This document shows positions 7,523 to 16,354 of a stretch of 63,642 nt of DNA, one piece after another. This DNA is from Candidatus Izemoplasma sp. Lineage in GTDB: Bacteria > Bacillota_I > Bacilli_A > Izemoplasmatales > Izemoplasmataceae. Below the pieces are notes generated by a model. The model ran no database searches. It saw nothing but the letters and a program-made list of their open reading frames with translations, and was not told where the DNA came from. A program made the translations under genes and the position numbers. Location: NCBI GenBank assembly GCA_036172455.1, contig JAXKVY010000006.1, positions 1 to 63,642 of the forward strand, written 5' to 3'. The first letter of the stretch is position 1. Each line of letters starts with the position of its first letter.

Positions 7523-9571
7523 TTAATCTTCCTCCTTCGAATGTTTTTCGACTAACTGTAAGACATCCTCTTTCGTTTTTGCAGCTAGCAATTCATCTAA
7601 TGATTCCATAAACAATCTTGATAATTGTTGTAATGCCAATAAATGTTTTTCATTATCTGGTGCTGCTAAAGTTACAACAACATTAACTTCTCGATCATTT
7701 TTACCATGGAATATTACTGGTTTTTCGAGTAGCAACATTGACATACCTAAATCATTAACACCATCTTCAGGCCGTGCATGACTAATTGCTATTTTGTCCG
7801 CAATAACGATGTAAGGCCCTAATTTTTTTACATTCTCAACGACTTTATCTAAATATTTGGGTTCGATATATTTTTCTTTTAGTAACGGTTCTCCACTTTT
7901 ATATATTGAGTCTTCCCAGTTTGTGACTTGATTTAAAAAAATGATTCTTGACTTGGTAATAGTTTCTTTTAACATTGGTTTTCTCATCCTTCCGTATTGT
8001 CTTGGTGTCGGACGTCTTTCAGACAATCGTTTTAGTATTTTACGCCTTACAACTTCCCGCTTATCTTTGGGAATATAATCATTAATATCATCAATAATTT
8101 TATTTGATAAGGATACTTCAGCTTGATTCGGATAATATACGCCCAATTTATTTACAATTTTGTCTTTATCTCTTTCTGTAAGAACAGAATGTACTTGAAC
8201 TGTCTTATCTGCAATTGATTCATCATCTAAAGGTATGGTTGAAATAATATAGTCAACTTGATTCTTGTAATCATCTATGTCAGCCTTCCGGACAACATCG
8301 ATAATATCAATTTGACCAAGCAAATATTCCAACTCTTTTTTCAATAATTTACTTGTTGCAATACCATTAAGACACACAAGCAATACCTTAATCATAGGGA
8401 AATCACGCTTCTCACGTTTCATATAACCACCAAAGTGCATTGCTATGTAGGCTACATCATCATCCCCAATCGGATATCCTAAACGTTGTTCTAAGGTATT
8501 ACAAATTTGTCGTGAAATGGTGGTAATTTGAGGGTAATTTTCAAATATCTCATCTTTTAGCTCATTTTGGAAAATAATCCCGTATTTGAACCGAAACATT
8601 GCTTGTTTCATATGAAGATATAAATGATCAAATAATCCTTGTTCATCATCGAAATAAATCAATGTAAGTCTTGAAAATTCACGAATCATGAAATGAACAA
8701 TCTGTGTAATACTCGCATCATCATAATTTGCTATTTTCGGATTATCCTGAATACGCATTCCAAGAAGTTGAAGAGCGATATATTTATGCTCATTGGTCAT
8801 CCAATTTTCAGTAAAAACCTTGCATATAGTATCGTACTCACTGGAACGAGTAATCAATTCTGTATCTTCTTCGTCAAATACTATGTGATCAATACCATTT
8901 TTATAAATCATGGCTAACATAATAGATAGATATTCAATTGCATTATCGACATATTTAATATTTAAAATAGATTCTGATTCTTCAAAGTATGGTTTTATTA
9001 AGTTAGATTGATGAATGTCAAATAAATCATATGTATTTATCTTTAGTAGATATTCATAACTAGAGATAAGCATTAATGCAACACTACGCTTTCGTAATGG
9101 AGTACCATCAATTACATATCCTTTATTCTGATCAAATTCTAATCCGAGATTATAAGTTGATAGTAGTCCTTTGACTTCTTTTATATCTCCGATAATGGTA
9201 TTTCTCGACACATCAAACAGCTCTTCAAAGTGACTAACTTTAATCACATCGTTTGAAAATAACATAACTAAACTCTCGATAGCATTACGTTCTTTTTGAG
9301 TACAAAGATAGTAATTCTGTATTTGCTTTTCAAACTCACCATTCAATTGATTTTTAATTGAATCATCAACTTTGAGCCCTGTTTGGCGTTCATTAACAAT
9401 TTCAGGTAGCTTCATCGATGTTAAATAATCATTGATTCGCGAAAGTGAATAATACACACTGCGTTGTGATATTCCAATAAGTCGAGATAAGTCATTTACA
9501 TTAAGTCTTTGGTGTGATGAGATTAGCAACTTAAGAATATAGTTATCTTTATAATCCAGCATGTCAAACAC
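7523..9571 (-). CDS. PRD-containing transcriptional activator with IIB-like and IIA domains
   Basis: A 682-residue MtlR/LicR/ManR-type regulator. N-terminal helix-turn-helix segments include LNVNDLSRLIGISQRSVYYSLSRI (about 20-45) and a second near VIKVSHFEELFDVSRNTIIGDI. Two PRD domains follow (conserved histidines in the LHMKQAM and AMHFGGYM regions), then a IIB-like domain with VCLNGIATS near 400, and a C-terminal mannitol/fructose-type IIA with the phosphohistidine in IAISHARPEDGV near 610. PTS phosphorylation of PRDs tells the regulator whether substrate is present. As no separate IIA gene is seen here, the IIA domain may also drive transport, which is inference. It precedes the IIB and IIC genes in one operon. 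Confidence 0.9.
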   Translation of the reverse strand: MFDMLDYKDNYILKLLISSHQRLNVNDLSRLIGISQRSVYYSLSRINDYLTSMKLPEIVNERQTGLKVDDSIKNQLNGEFEKQIQNYYLCTQKERNAIESLVMLFSNDVIKVSHFEELFDVSRNTIIGDIKEVKGLLSTYNLGLEFDQNKGYVIDGTPLRKRSVALMLISSYEYLLKINTYDLFDIHQSNLIKPYFEESESILNIKYVDNAIEYLSIMLAMIYKNGIDHIVFDEEDTELITRSSEYDTICKVFTENWMTNEHKYIALQLLGMRIQDNPKIANYDDASITQIVHFMIREFSRLTLIYFDDEQGLFDHLYLHMKQAMFRFKYGIIFQNELKDEIFENYPQITTISRQICNTLEQRLGYPIGDDDVAYIAMHFGGYMKREKRDFPMIKVLLVCLNGIATSKLLKKELEYLLGQIDIIDVVRKADIDDYKNQVDYIISTIPLDDESIADKTVQVHSVLTERDKDKIVNKLGVYYPNQAEVSLSNKIIDDINDYIPKDKREVVRRKILKRLSERRPTPRQYGRMRKPMLKETITKSRIIFLNQVTNWEDSIYKSGEPLLKEKYIEPKYLDKVVENVKKLGPYIVIADKIAISHARPEDGVNDLGMSMLLLEKPVIFHGKNDREVNVVVTLAAPDNEKHLLALQQLSRLFMESLDELLAAKTKEDVLQLVEKHSKEED

Positions 9572-9655
9572 CTCACATTTACCATTATATCTACTACTTT
9601 GTCAAGATTGAAGACCAAATCGTTGCAACAAGATTGACATTTATATAACACATTA

Positions 9656-9669
9656 TGAAAACGCTATCT
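9656..9669. promoter_or_regulatory. cre-like site for catabolite control of the PTS operon
   Basis: TGAAAACGCTATCT matches 13 of 14 positions of the CcpA consensus TGWAANCGNTNWCA. It lies about 85 bases upstream of the PRD activator start. A CcpA gene is not in the window, but the HPr in this block keeps its serine site. Confidence 0.6.
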
Positions 9670-9793
9670 TTTTCTTACAAAAATGAAAGGCCTTACTTTA
9701 GCCCTTGAAGGATTATGAGTTGCTTACACAAATGATTGCAAAAAGGCATCATAATTTTTTATATAAAACCACAAGAAGTTGATAGTATTAAGT

Positions 9794-10555
9794 TTATTCA
9801 AAAACTTCAAAACATCGAACATCTTGTGCTTGACAATAATCTTTATAAGCTTTTGATAATGAGCCCGCGGTAATAATTCCGTCTATTTCTTTCAAATGAC
9901 CAAATGTTACAAGCGATGCATTACCAATTTTAGAATGATCGACGAGCACGTAATTTCTCTTACTATTTTCCATCGCTATTTTTTTCAGTTCAGCGTCTAT
10001 AGCAGTGTAATTAGTTAATTGAAAAGTGTTTGTAATGCCCGTCACAGAAATAAAGGCTTGATCAAAATTAATAGATTTTAATTGTTCAATTGTAACAATA
10101 CCGCATGTTGAATTTGTCTCTTTGCGTATTTCTCCACCCAACATAATAACAGTAACATTATCTTTATCTAATAGTTGATTCATAACAAAAACGTTGTTTG
10201 TCACAACAGTTATATTAATATTCTTTATATATGTAGGGATGTATGCAGTTGTTGTTCCACCATCGATGAAAATGAAGTCGCCATCATCAATCATTGATGC
10301 TGCCTGCTTAGAAATTTGTTGCTTATCTTTTTTATTTAATGTGTTTCGATTGGAATACAATAATGTTTTATTGTTACTTTCTTTAATAGCTACACCACCG
10401 TAGTTTTTAGTAACTATTCCCCTTTTAGTCAGCTCATTTATATCTCGTCTAACAGTATAAACAGAAACGTCAAAGACCTTACTTAACTCCTTGATTGTAG
10501 CTGTTTCATGACGAATTATATAATCAACCATTTTTTTTAACCTTGACTCCTTCAT
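9794..10555 (-). CDS. DeoR-family sugar-phosphate-responsive repressor
   Basis: A 253-residue DeoR-type repressor: N-terminal winged helix with ATIKELSKVFDVSVYTVRRDI (about 19-39), and a C-terminal sugar-phosphate sensor domain with DGDFIFIDGGTTT near 95 and VLVDHSKIG near 205. Length is normal. Start follows GGAGGAGAG. It lies directly upstream of the PTS operon and divergent from a decayed PTS IIB-like remnant, so it may control the living operon, or be left over from the lost one. No clear terminator follows it. Confidence 0.92.
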   Translation of the reverse strand: MKESRLKKMVDYIIRHETATIKELSKVFDVSVYTVRRDINELTKRGIVTKNYGGVAIKESNNKTLLYSNRNTLNKKDKQQISKQAASMIDDGDFIFIDGGTTTAYIPTYIKNINITVVTNNVFVMNQLLDKDNVTVIMLGGEIRKETNSTCGIVTIEQLKSINFDQAFISVTGITNTFQLTNYTAIDAELKKIAMENSKRNYVLVDHSKIGNASLVTFGHLKEIDGIITAGSLSKAYKDYCQAQDVRCFEVFE

Positions 10556-10781
10556 AACTCTCCTCCTGAACTATATTTTAACAAAATATCTAAGCAAAGT
10601 AAACATTAATTGCTCGTATTTTGCTATGTTTTTTATAATTTAGTGGTCATTATATTGCTATATGTTGCACAACTTGAATATTTACTAATAATTAGATTGT
10701 AATAAATTATAATTTAGACAAGTAATTATATCAATGCACTTATAATATTAAATAATGCATTAATTCAAGTTATTAAAAATT

Positions 10782-10946
10782 CAGTGAATTGTGAACATCT
10801 GAGAAGTATTTATTCCTGACATTCTTGTAACTGCTCCAGCAAGTAATTTGGGTGGAAAAGATCAACAGGTATAAACTATTGCAAAAAATAAACTAGTAGC
10901 TCATCTCGGTCTAAAGTTTTTAACAGGAAAATTGTGTGATATTTAA
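10782..10946 (+). pseudogene. Remnant of a PTS IIB-like gene (galactitol type?)
   Basis: Reading one plus-strand frame gives Q-stop-IVNI-stop-EVFIPDILVTAPASNL, then GGKDQQV-stop-TIAKNKLV and AHLGLKFLTGKLCDI before a final stop. The order resembles the C-terminal half of galactitol-type IIB proteins, which carry a QC-x-VNEI block, a DL/IIVTTA strand and a final P-L/F-x-x-G block. At least three in-frame stops and no start mean it cannot be expressed as a whole protein. The match is from memory of the family and is moderate; the PTS setting and divergent DeoR gene support it. Confidence 0.4.
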
Positions 10947-11192
10947 TAACACTTAGTTGATACTCACCAAATTATTAGAATGACTACATAGTGATGTGGC
11001 ACAAATTTATAACGATAATAATTTACAATTTTTGTTACTTTTTTCGAATCTTCTATTCAATTACTATAGCAATACTAACATAATTTACTTTCGCTCTATT
11101 TTCAGTATCCATGCTAGTATTAGTCGCTCATTATTGTTATCTTGCTTACTACTAAATATACCACATCTGTAATTAGTTATGATCCTATTAAA

Positions 11193-11245
11193 AAACTACA
11201 CCCACATTTTCATAGTTTACTATGTCTTATTAGTTAGTGTAGTTT
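11193..11245. mobile_element. Decayed insertion-sequence end
   Basis: The inverted repeat AAACTACAC (11193-11201) / GTGTAGTTT (11237-11245) encloses CATAGTTTACTATG. The same arrangement, AACTGCACCC, then CATAGGAAACTATG, then GGGTGCAGTT, forms the left end of the IS3-like element at 63524. The two 50-odd-base segments look homologous, with conserved outer ends, but no transposase is left here. Confidence 0.45.
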
Positions 11246-11352
11246 GATTAAAAAGTCTTTTTTAAATTAGTGATATATGGATATATTAGTATATATAGAG
11301 ATACAAGATGCCTCTATTTATAGCCTTGTGAAATAACCTAATTAATAAGTTT

Positions 11353-11925
11353 TTATTTACGTTTGAATCCATTCCAAAACAAATCAAATGAATCATTAAT
11401 AAAATGATTGATATCATCAATTTCTTCTTCTAGTAAAAAGCGTGTTGCAGCATGGATAGACCGATCAATAAATATTAAAGAATAATCAGGAAATTCATGA
11501 CAAATTGAATTAGGGGATATTGCATTGAATATTTCACTTTTAAATTGTTTGTTCATAATAAGTGATGCATTAGTTTTATAAATATTTTTAAACGGAGAAT
11601 GATCGAATAATTCCAAATAATAGAATTCCTTAGGATTTTGATACCCCCACAATACTATTGCACGGTACATAGACTGCAATTGATCGTGTTGATTATCATG
11701 TTCATCTAGAAGTTCCAAGAAGGTGTCTCGTAGGTGAACTTTGATGTCGATATAAATTTGTTCAATAAGATTCGCTTTTGTTTTAAAGTGATTAAATAGT
11801 GTTCCTACACTCACATGTGCCTTTTTTGCAATTAAAGAGGTTGGCGTAGAATGAAAACCATTATTTACAAAAAGCATCATCGCCGTTTCAATAATATGTC
11901 TTCTTTTATTTTTAATAACCATCAT
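11353..11925 (-). CDS. TetR/AcrR-family regulator
   Basis: A 190-residue TetR-type repressor. The N-terminal helix-turn-helix is clear: IIETAMMLFVNNGFHSTPTSLIAKKAHVSVGTLFNHFKTKANLIEQIY (about 10-55). The C-terminal ligand/dimer domain is diverged as usual. A near-consensus promoter (TTGACA, 17 bases, TATTAT) reads into it, with a perfect 14-base dyad upstream of that. It is divergent from the cation/proton antiporter, its likely target. Confidence 0.9.
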   Translation of the reverse strand: MMVIKNKRRHIIETAMMLFVNNGFHSTPTSLIAKKAHVSVGTLFNHFKTKANLIEQIYIDIKVHLRDTFLELLDEHDNQHDQLQSMYRAIVLWGYQNPKEFYYLELFDHSPFKNIYKTNASLIMNKQFKSEIFNAISPNSICHEFPDYSLIFIDRSIHAATRFLLEEEIDDINHFINDSFDLFWNGFKRK

Positions 11926-11946
11926 TTCATCTTCTTTCCATTCAAA

Positions 11947-11975
11947 ATAATACGCCTATAAAATGATTTTGTCAA
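11947..11975 (-). promoter_or_regulatory. Promoter of the TetR-type gene
   Basis: On the minus strand TTGACA (11970-11975) and TATTAT (11947-11952) are 17 bases apart, about 22 bases before the start codon. Confidence 0.7.
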
Positions 11976-11998
11976 CCAGTTTAAATAAAATATTTTTA

Positions 11999-12012
11999 TG
12001 TAAGTACTTACA
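11999..12012. promoter_or_regulatory. Perfect 14-base dyad, likely TetR-type operator
   Basis: TGTAAGTACTTACA is a perfect palindrome between the divergent TetR and antiporter genes, 24 bases upstream of the tetR -35 box. Dyads of this form are typical of TetR/AcrR operators; binding is inferred. Confidence 0.55.
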
Positions 12013-12167
12013 TTGACCAATATTATGCATTATTTCATTATTTTTTTAAACTCAAACATATAATAATAATATCGTATTACTACTTAATATTTTTAATAAG
12101 GCCTAAAGAAAATTATTTTTTTCAATTCTGAATCTGTATTGCTATTTGGTGGTTTTTGACCATTGAT

Positions 12168-12220
12168 TGACTATTCAGTCATTAAAAACACCTTGAAAAG
12201 TAATTTTATAGGTGTATAAT
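12168..12220 (+). promoter_or_regulatory. Antiporter promoter with adjacent dyad
   Basis: TTGAAA (12193-12198) and TATAAT (12215-12220), spacer 16, with a TG extension. Directly upstream is the dyad TGACTattcAGTCA at 12168-12181. Its half-site differs from the 11999 palindrome, so it may be bound by another factor. Confidence 0.6.
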
Positions 12221-12273
12221 GCATAAGTGGATAATAAAGATTTAGACATTTTTATTTCTTGGGAGTGAATTAA

Positions 12274-13554
12274 ATGGTTTTATTAAATGCAACATCTGGT
12301 GCCGTTATATCTAGTTTAATTGTAGATTTAGGCATCATTATATTACTCGGACTATTAATGGGCAGAATATTTGAATATTTAAAAATACCTGCGATAACCG
12401 GATACTTGGTAGCAGGTTTATTATTGGGTCCAATTACACATTATATTGATTATGAACAACTAGGCAATTTATCAATAATCTCAGACATCGCACTTGGTTT
12501 TATTGCTTTCCAGGTTGGAACTGAATTATGGTTCGGTAAATTAAAGAAGTCAGGTATGAAAATAGTCATTATTACAATCGTTCAAGCTATTACAACTACA
12601 ACGCTAGTCATACTGATTACATTACCTTTTGTTGAACTTCCGGTTTCATTAATTTTAGGTGCAATTGCAGCTGCTACTGCACCGGCACCAATTATGATGA
12701 TTATTAAAAAATATCGCACAAAGGGAGAATTAACAGACACTATTTTACCTGTTGTAGGATTAGATGATGCTGTTGGTGTTATTTTATTTGGAATCTTATT
12801 ATCAATTAGCATTACACTAATGGGGGTAAATACAAACCATAGTTTTATCCATATCATTACCGAACCATTAATTGAAATCGGAATTAGCATTGTAATTGGA
12901 TTAGGTGTTGGTTACCTGTCAGGTCTATCAGCTAGAAATATATCTTATAGTAATGATCGAAAAGAAAAAAGTTTGAATGTCATTGTCATAACTGTGTTAC
13001 TAACAGTTGGGGCTGCTTTGCTATTCGGGGCTTCACCTATTCTAACACCAATGCTTGCGGGAACTGTTGTAACGAATATGATTAATAAAGAATGCTACCA
13101 TTTAGAAGAAGAAACAATTCGATTTTTTGTCCCACCAATTATGATTGCATTTTTTACAATAGCAGGTGCTCAATTACGATTTGATGTAATATTATCTGCA
13201 GGATTAATTGGACTTCTATACATAATTGGTAGAATAATTGGAAAGTTCTTTGGAGCATATTTAGGATCTACTTGGACCAATTCAAGCGATAAAGTAAAAA
13301 AATACTTAGGTGTTAGTTTATTGCCCCAATCAGGTGTAGCAATTGGATTGTCAATTGCAGCATATAATGCAATAGCTCCGGTTAATATGGAACATGCTTT
13401 AATTATAAAAAATGTGATTTTAGCATCAGTATTGTTCTTTGCATTAACTGGTCCTCTGCTTGTAAAAATAGCATTCTTCAATGCGAATGAAATAGTCTAC
13501 ACAGAAGATAAGAAGGTGAAAACATGGAAAAATACAACGATATATCAAAAATAA
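12274..13554 (+). CDS. Cation:proton antiporter, CPA2 (Kef/GerN-like) family
   Basis: A 426-residue integral membrane protein with about twelve hydrophobic segments. Family features are KIPAITGYLVAGLLLGP near residue 40, the ATAPAPIMMIIKKY region near 135 and VVGLDDAVGVILFG near 160, where acidic residues of the ion site lie. CPA2 members exchange Na+ or K+ for protons; there is no C-terminal TrkA-N domain as in Kef channels, so it looks like a plain antiporter. Start ATG follows GGGAGTG. Likely controlled by the divergent TetR gene and co-transcribed with the small protein that overlaps its end. Confidence 0.9.
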   Translation: MVLLNATSGAVISSLIVDLGIIILLGLLMGRIFEYLKIPAITGYLVAGLLLGPITHYIDYEQLGNLSIISDIALGFIAFQVGTELWFGKLKKSGMKIVIITIVQAITTTTLVILITLPFVELPVSLILGAIAAATAPAPIMMIIKKYRTKGELTDTILPVVGLDDAVGVILFGILLSISITLMGVNTNHSFIHIITEPLIEIGISIVIGLGVGYLSGLSARNISYSNDRKEKSLNVIVITVLLTVGAALLFGASPILTPMLAGTVVTNMINKECYHLEEETIRFFVPPIMIAFFTIAGAQLRFDVILSAGLIGLLYIIGRIIGKFFGAYLGSTWTNSSDKVKKYLGVSLLPQSGVAIGLSIAAYNAIAPVNMEHALIIKNVILASVLFFALTGPLLVKIAFFNANEIVYTEDKKVKTWKNTTIYQK

Positions 13555-13802
13555 CAAACGATTATTTAGATGGAAAACTAAGTAAACTACATTTAGATTA
13601 TAATTCAAAAAATACTTTAGATCTTATCATTGAATACCAAGACCATCATTCCGTTTGGTTTGATTACGAAGTAATTTTAAACCTCAAAAACGGTGAAATC
13701 CGTTCGGGTTCTCATAAGTCAAAAGGCTTTTTTTCTAAGGTTAACTTAGAACGAGAAACTTCTTTTGAAAATGCATTACAAAAATATATTTTACACCATT
13801 AG
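13524..13802 (+). CDS. Hypothetical small protein coupled to the antiporter
   Basis: A 92-residue soluble protein rich in charged and aromatic residues, without membrane segments. Its ATG follows AAGAAGGTG and lies inside the antiporter gene, overlapping its end by 31 bases, so translation is probably coupled. No family is recognised. The context suggests an accessory or regulatory subunit of the antiporter, which is inference only. Confidence 0.65.
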   Translation: MEKYNDISKITNDYLDGKLSKLHLDYNSKNTLDLIIEYQDHHSVWFDYEVILNLKNGEIRSGSHKSKGFFSKVNLERETSFENALQKYILHH

Positions 13803-13946
13803 CATCACAAAAAACCTATCAAAGTCTATATAATATTCAATTATGCCCTCAATCCGTATTTTAAATGAGAATTTGTTACCCTTAAATAATAATTTTATTA
13901 TTCACCTACGTTATAGTATAATGTTATTTAGAGAGAGGTGATGATA

Positions 13947-15068
13947 ATGAATCAAAAGAAAAGTGTCCTTTCAAAGTTAAAAAAGAAGGACCCTAAATCA
14001 TTAAATATGGTTATTGGTTTTGATGGATTTATCGATGAAATTATTGATGTTGTGGATAAAAGACAAAATAGTAAAGACTATGTACGTATCGACACAATTA
14101 AAGAACTTGCCACAAGAATTGATCGTGCAGCTAACTTATCAACAAATATTGAATTAGTGCCTAAAATTAAAAAAATTGGTGGAAATGGACCAATAATGTG
14201 CAAGGCATTAAGTGAGCATGGAAGTAATATCACGTATTTAGGTGCACTAGGTTTTCCCTCAATTGATGATGTTTTTAGATCTTTATCGAATAATGTATCC
14301 TTGTTGTCTTTTGCCAATAATGGGCATACAGATGCGCTTGAATTCGATGATGGTAAATTAATGCTCGGTAAGATGTCGAGTTTAAATGATGTAACTTATG
14401 AGAATTTATTGAATATTTTACCAAAAGAAAAACTTATTACACTTTTAAATAAGAGTGATTTGTTCGCAACGGTAAATTGGTCAATGTTGCCTAACATGAC
14501 TGAGTTATGGACTTCTTTAATTGATGAAATACTACCGCAAATGAATAACAAAAAACGGTTCTTGTTTATCGATTTGGCAGACCCCGAAAAACGAGAAAAC
14601 AAGACCATCATTCAAGCTCTAACATTACTTAAATCGTTTAAAAGTAAATTTAAAGTTGTCCTTGGTCTCAACAAAAAAGAAGCTTATGACATCGCAAAAA
14701 TATATCGTCTATTTAATGAAAAAGCTTGTGATAATATGAGAATCCCTTTAGAAGATATTGCTCATGCGTTATATAATGCGCTACAATTAGATACATTGGT
14801 TATTCATCCTGTAGAAATGGCATGTTGTGTTGTTAACAATACATATTATGAAGTTGATGGGCCTTACACTGAAAAACCAAAACTAACTACTGGTGCTGGA
14901 GATAACTTTAATGCTGGTTTCATGTTAGGTCAATTATTAGAAATGTCTCCAGAAGAAAGCCTAATTACTGGTGTTGCAACAAGTGGTTTTTATGTAAGAA
15001 AGGCTAAAAGCCCTAATTTCAAAGAGTTACAAACCTTCATTAATGATTGGAACAATGATAAAATATAA
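13947..15068 (+). CDS. PfkB-family carbohydrate kinase
   Basis: A 373-residue ribokinase-fold protein. GFDGFIDEI near residue 25 and KKIGGNGPIMCKAL near 75 form the substrate side; the C-terminal signature TTGAGDNFNAGFMLG near 320 holds the catalytic aspartate and anion hole. It is 50-60 residues longer than typical PfkB kinases, mainly through the middle section. Of three nearby start codons, the ATG at 13947 is best spaced after GAGAGG. The substrate cannot be read from sequence. It stands alone with its own terminator. Confidence 0.85.
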   Translation: MNQKKSVLSKLKKKDPKSLNMVIGFDGFIDEIIDVVDKRQNSKDYVRIDTIKELATRIDRAANLSTNIELVPKIKKIGGNGPIMCKALSEHGSNITYLGALGFPSIDDVFRSLSNNVSLLSFANNGHTDALEFDDGKLMLGKMSSLNDVTYENLLNILPKEKLITLLNKSDLFATVNWSMLPNMTELWTSLIDEILPQMNNKKRFLFIDLADPEKRENKTIIQALTLLKSFKSKFKVVLGLNKKEAYDIAKIYRLFNEKACDNMRIPLEDIAHALYNALQLDTLVIHPVEMACCVVNNTYYEVDGPYTEKPKLTTGAGDNFNAGFMLGQLLEMSPEESLITGVATSGFYVRKAKSPNFKELQTFINDWNNDKI

Positions 15069-15073
15069 ATCAC

Positions 15074-15114
15074 AAAAGAGCAACGAATGTTAACATTCAT
15101 TGCTCTTTATTTTT
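15074..15114. terminator. Bidirectional terminator
   Basis: A long inverted repeat (AAAGAGCAA.GAATGTT / AACATTC.TTGCTCTTT) with T tracts on both strands separates the convergent kinase and membrane-protein genes. Confidence 0.85.
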
Positions 15115-16342
15115 AGGCTATCGCTTTGTATTTAATTTGATTATCACGTGTATTATAATATATAGCAAATTCCTTTGTCTTAGTATTAAAGTGGATCATA
15201 ACAACATATAAATAAATTGGACTAAGCCTTTCAATCAAGGCTTCTGCGGTCGTCATAGCATTATTTACTGTCGAAGCTTTAAACTCAATACCTAATAATT
15301 TTCTGTTAGAAAAGTTGTTTTGAATCACTTCAAAATCCGATTCTTTTGCATCTTCAAGTATTTGTGTTTTATAATACCTATTTACAAAATGGGTTTGCAA
15401 GCTTGTCATGAGTTCTTCTTTTAAATTCATAACTTCTTGATTTTCAATATCGACTTCTTCTAAGTATTCTTTTATGGCTAATTCTATAGCGTTTCTAACA
15501 ATTGCAACGCTTGAGAAGATATTTTTATTGATAAATGCCATATTTAGTCTTCGATATTTCGTTTGTAAGTCTTTTATCTTTTCATACTTAGTAAAGTCAA
15601 TAACTGTATCATTATAGTTATGAATTACATTATTACGATGAAAAATAATTTCTTTAAAATCATCAAAATCATCATCAATTACATCAAAATCTTTCGCGTA
15701 GTTATCGACAATATCATAAAGTGGTAAACGATCACCTAATTCAGAATCGTATTCATTTGAGATATAATCTTTGACAACTCGCTCTAACTCTAAATATTCA
15801 GTAATAAACTCATCAAGAGAAATTTGTTTTTGGTTAGGGTCGACAGTTGCTGTATCAAATGATTTCAAAATATCCTTAACACGTCCTGGATCAAATAGCC
15901 TATAAACATAAAGCGCTAATAAAGCAATCGCATGAATGGTAAAAAAACTGATGATATATGCATAGACTAAACTATATTCTAAAAAGAAGTTTAATAAATT
16001 GAAGATGATAATAACAAGACAAAATATAATAACAAATATCATCTCATAATAGACCTCTTTTTTTAGTTGATCAAGAACATAACTATCATACTCTTCTGAT
16101 TTTTCTTCCTCTAAATTATTTATAAAGTAGGCATAAGAAACTGGTAACAAAGCAATTAAAGCTGCCAAAGTTTGCATACTTGAAGAATAAATCCACGTAA
16201 CATTTGAGGGCTGACTATTAAAATCAATAAAAAAGTATACAGCTATAAAGATAGCTAATAAAAGGGTAAAAAATATCACATTATAAATTGAAAAGACAAA
16301 TACGAGAGACTGTTTAAAAAAACCATTTGCTTTCTGTTTCAC
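15113..16342 (-). CDS. Four-helix membrane protein with HEPN-like motif
   Basis: A 409-residue protein. Four hydrophobic segments (about 12-35, 50-72, 98-120, 125-147) are followed by a cytosolic domain. Near residue 235 the helical stretch FKEIIFHRNNVIHNYND carries RNNVIH, which fits the R-x4-6-H motif of HEPN RNase domains, including the polar residue after the arginine. Near 355, LLGIEFKAS after an upstream aspartate resembles the E-x-K part of PD-(D/E)xK nucleases, more weakly. It follows the TPR-like gene by 12 bases, so the two form an operon. Both domain calls are by eye and unproven; otherwise the protein is unrecognised. Confidence 0.6.
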   Translation of the reverse strand: MKQKANGFFKQSLVFVFSIYNVIFFTLLLAIFIAVYFFIDFNSQPSNVTWIYSSSMQTLAALIALLPVSYAYFINNLEEEKSEEYDSYVLDQLKKEVYYEMIFVIIFCLVIIIFNLLNFFLEYSLVYAYIISFFTIHAIALLALYVYRLFDPGRVKDILKSFDTATVDPNQKQISLDEFITEYLELERVVKDYISNEYDSELGDRLPLYDIVDNYAKDFDVIDDDFDDFKEIIFHRNNVIHNYNDTVIDFTKYEKIKDLQTKYRRLNMAFINKNIFSSVAIVRNAIELAIKEYLEEVDIENQEVMNLKEELMTSLQTHFVNRYYKTQILEDAKESDFEVIQNNFSNRKLLGIEFKASTVNNAMTTAEALIERLSPIYLYVVMIHFNTKTKEFAIYYNTRDNQIKYKAIA

Positions 16343-16354
16343 TCTACCACATCC

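Larger units (their letters stand above)
10556..11352. other. 797-base gene-free region with decay remnants
   Basis: Very AT-rich with stops in all frames. Two recognisable remnants are described separately: a PTS IIB-like fragment at 10782-10946 and a decayed insertion-sequence end at 11193-11245. The rest shows no gene, RNA structure or repeat that I can support. The region looks like the scar of a deleted or decayed sugar-uptake operon. Confidence 0.6.

Noticed and set aside
9572-9793. RNA antiterminator target upstream of the PTS operon
   Set aside because: The regulator has DNA-binding helix-turn-helix domains, not a CAT RNA-binding domain, and no terminator/antiterminator pair is seen.
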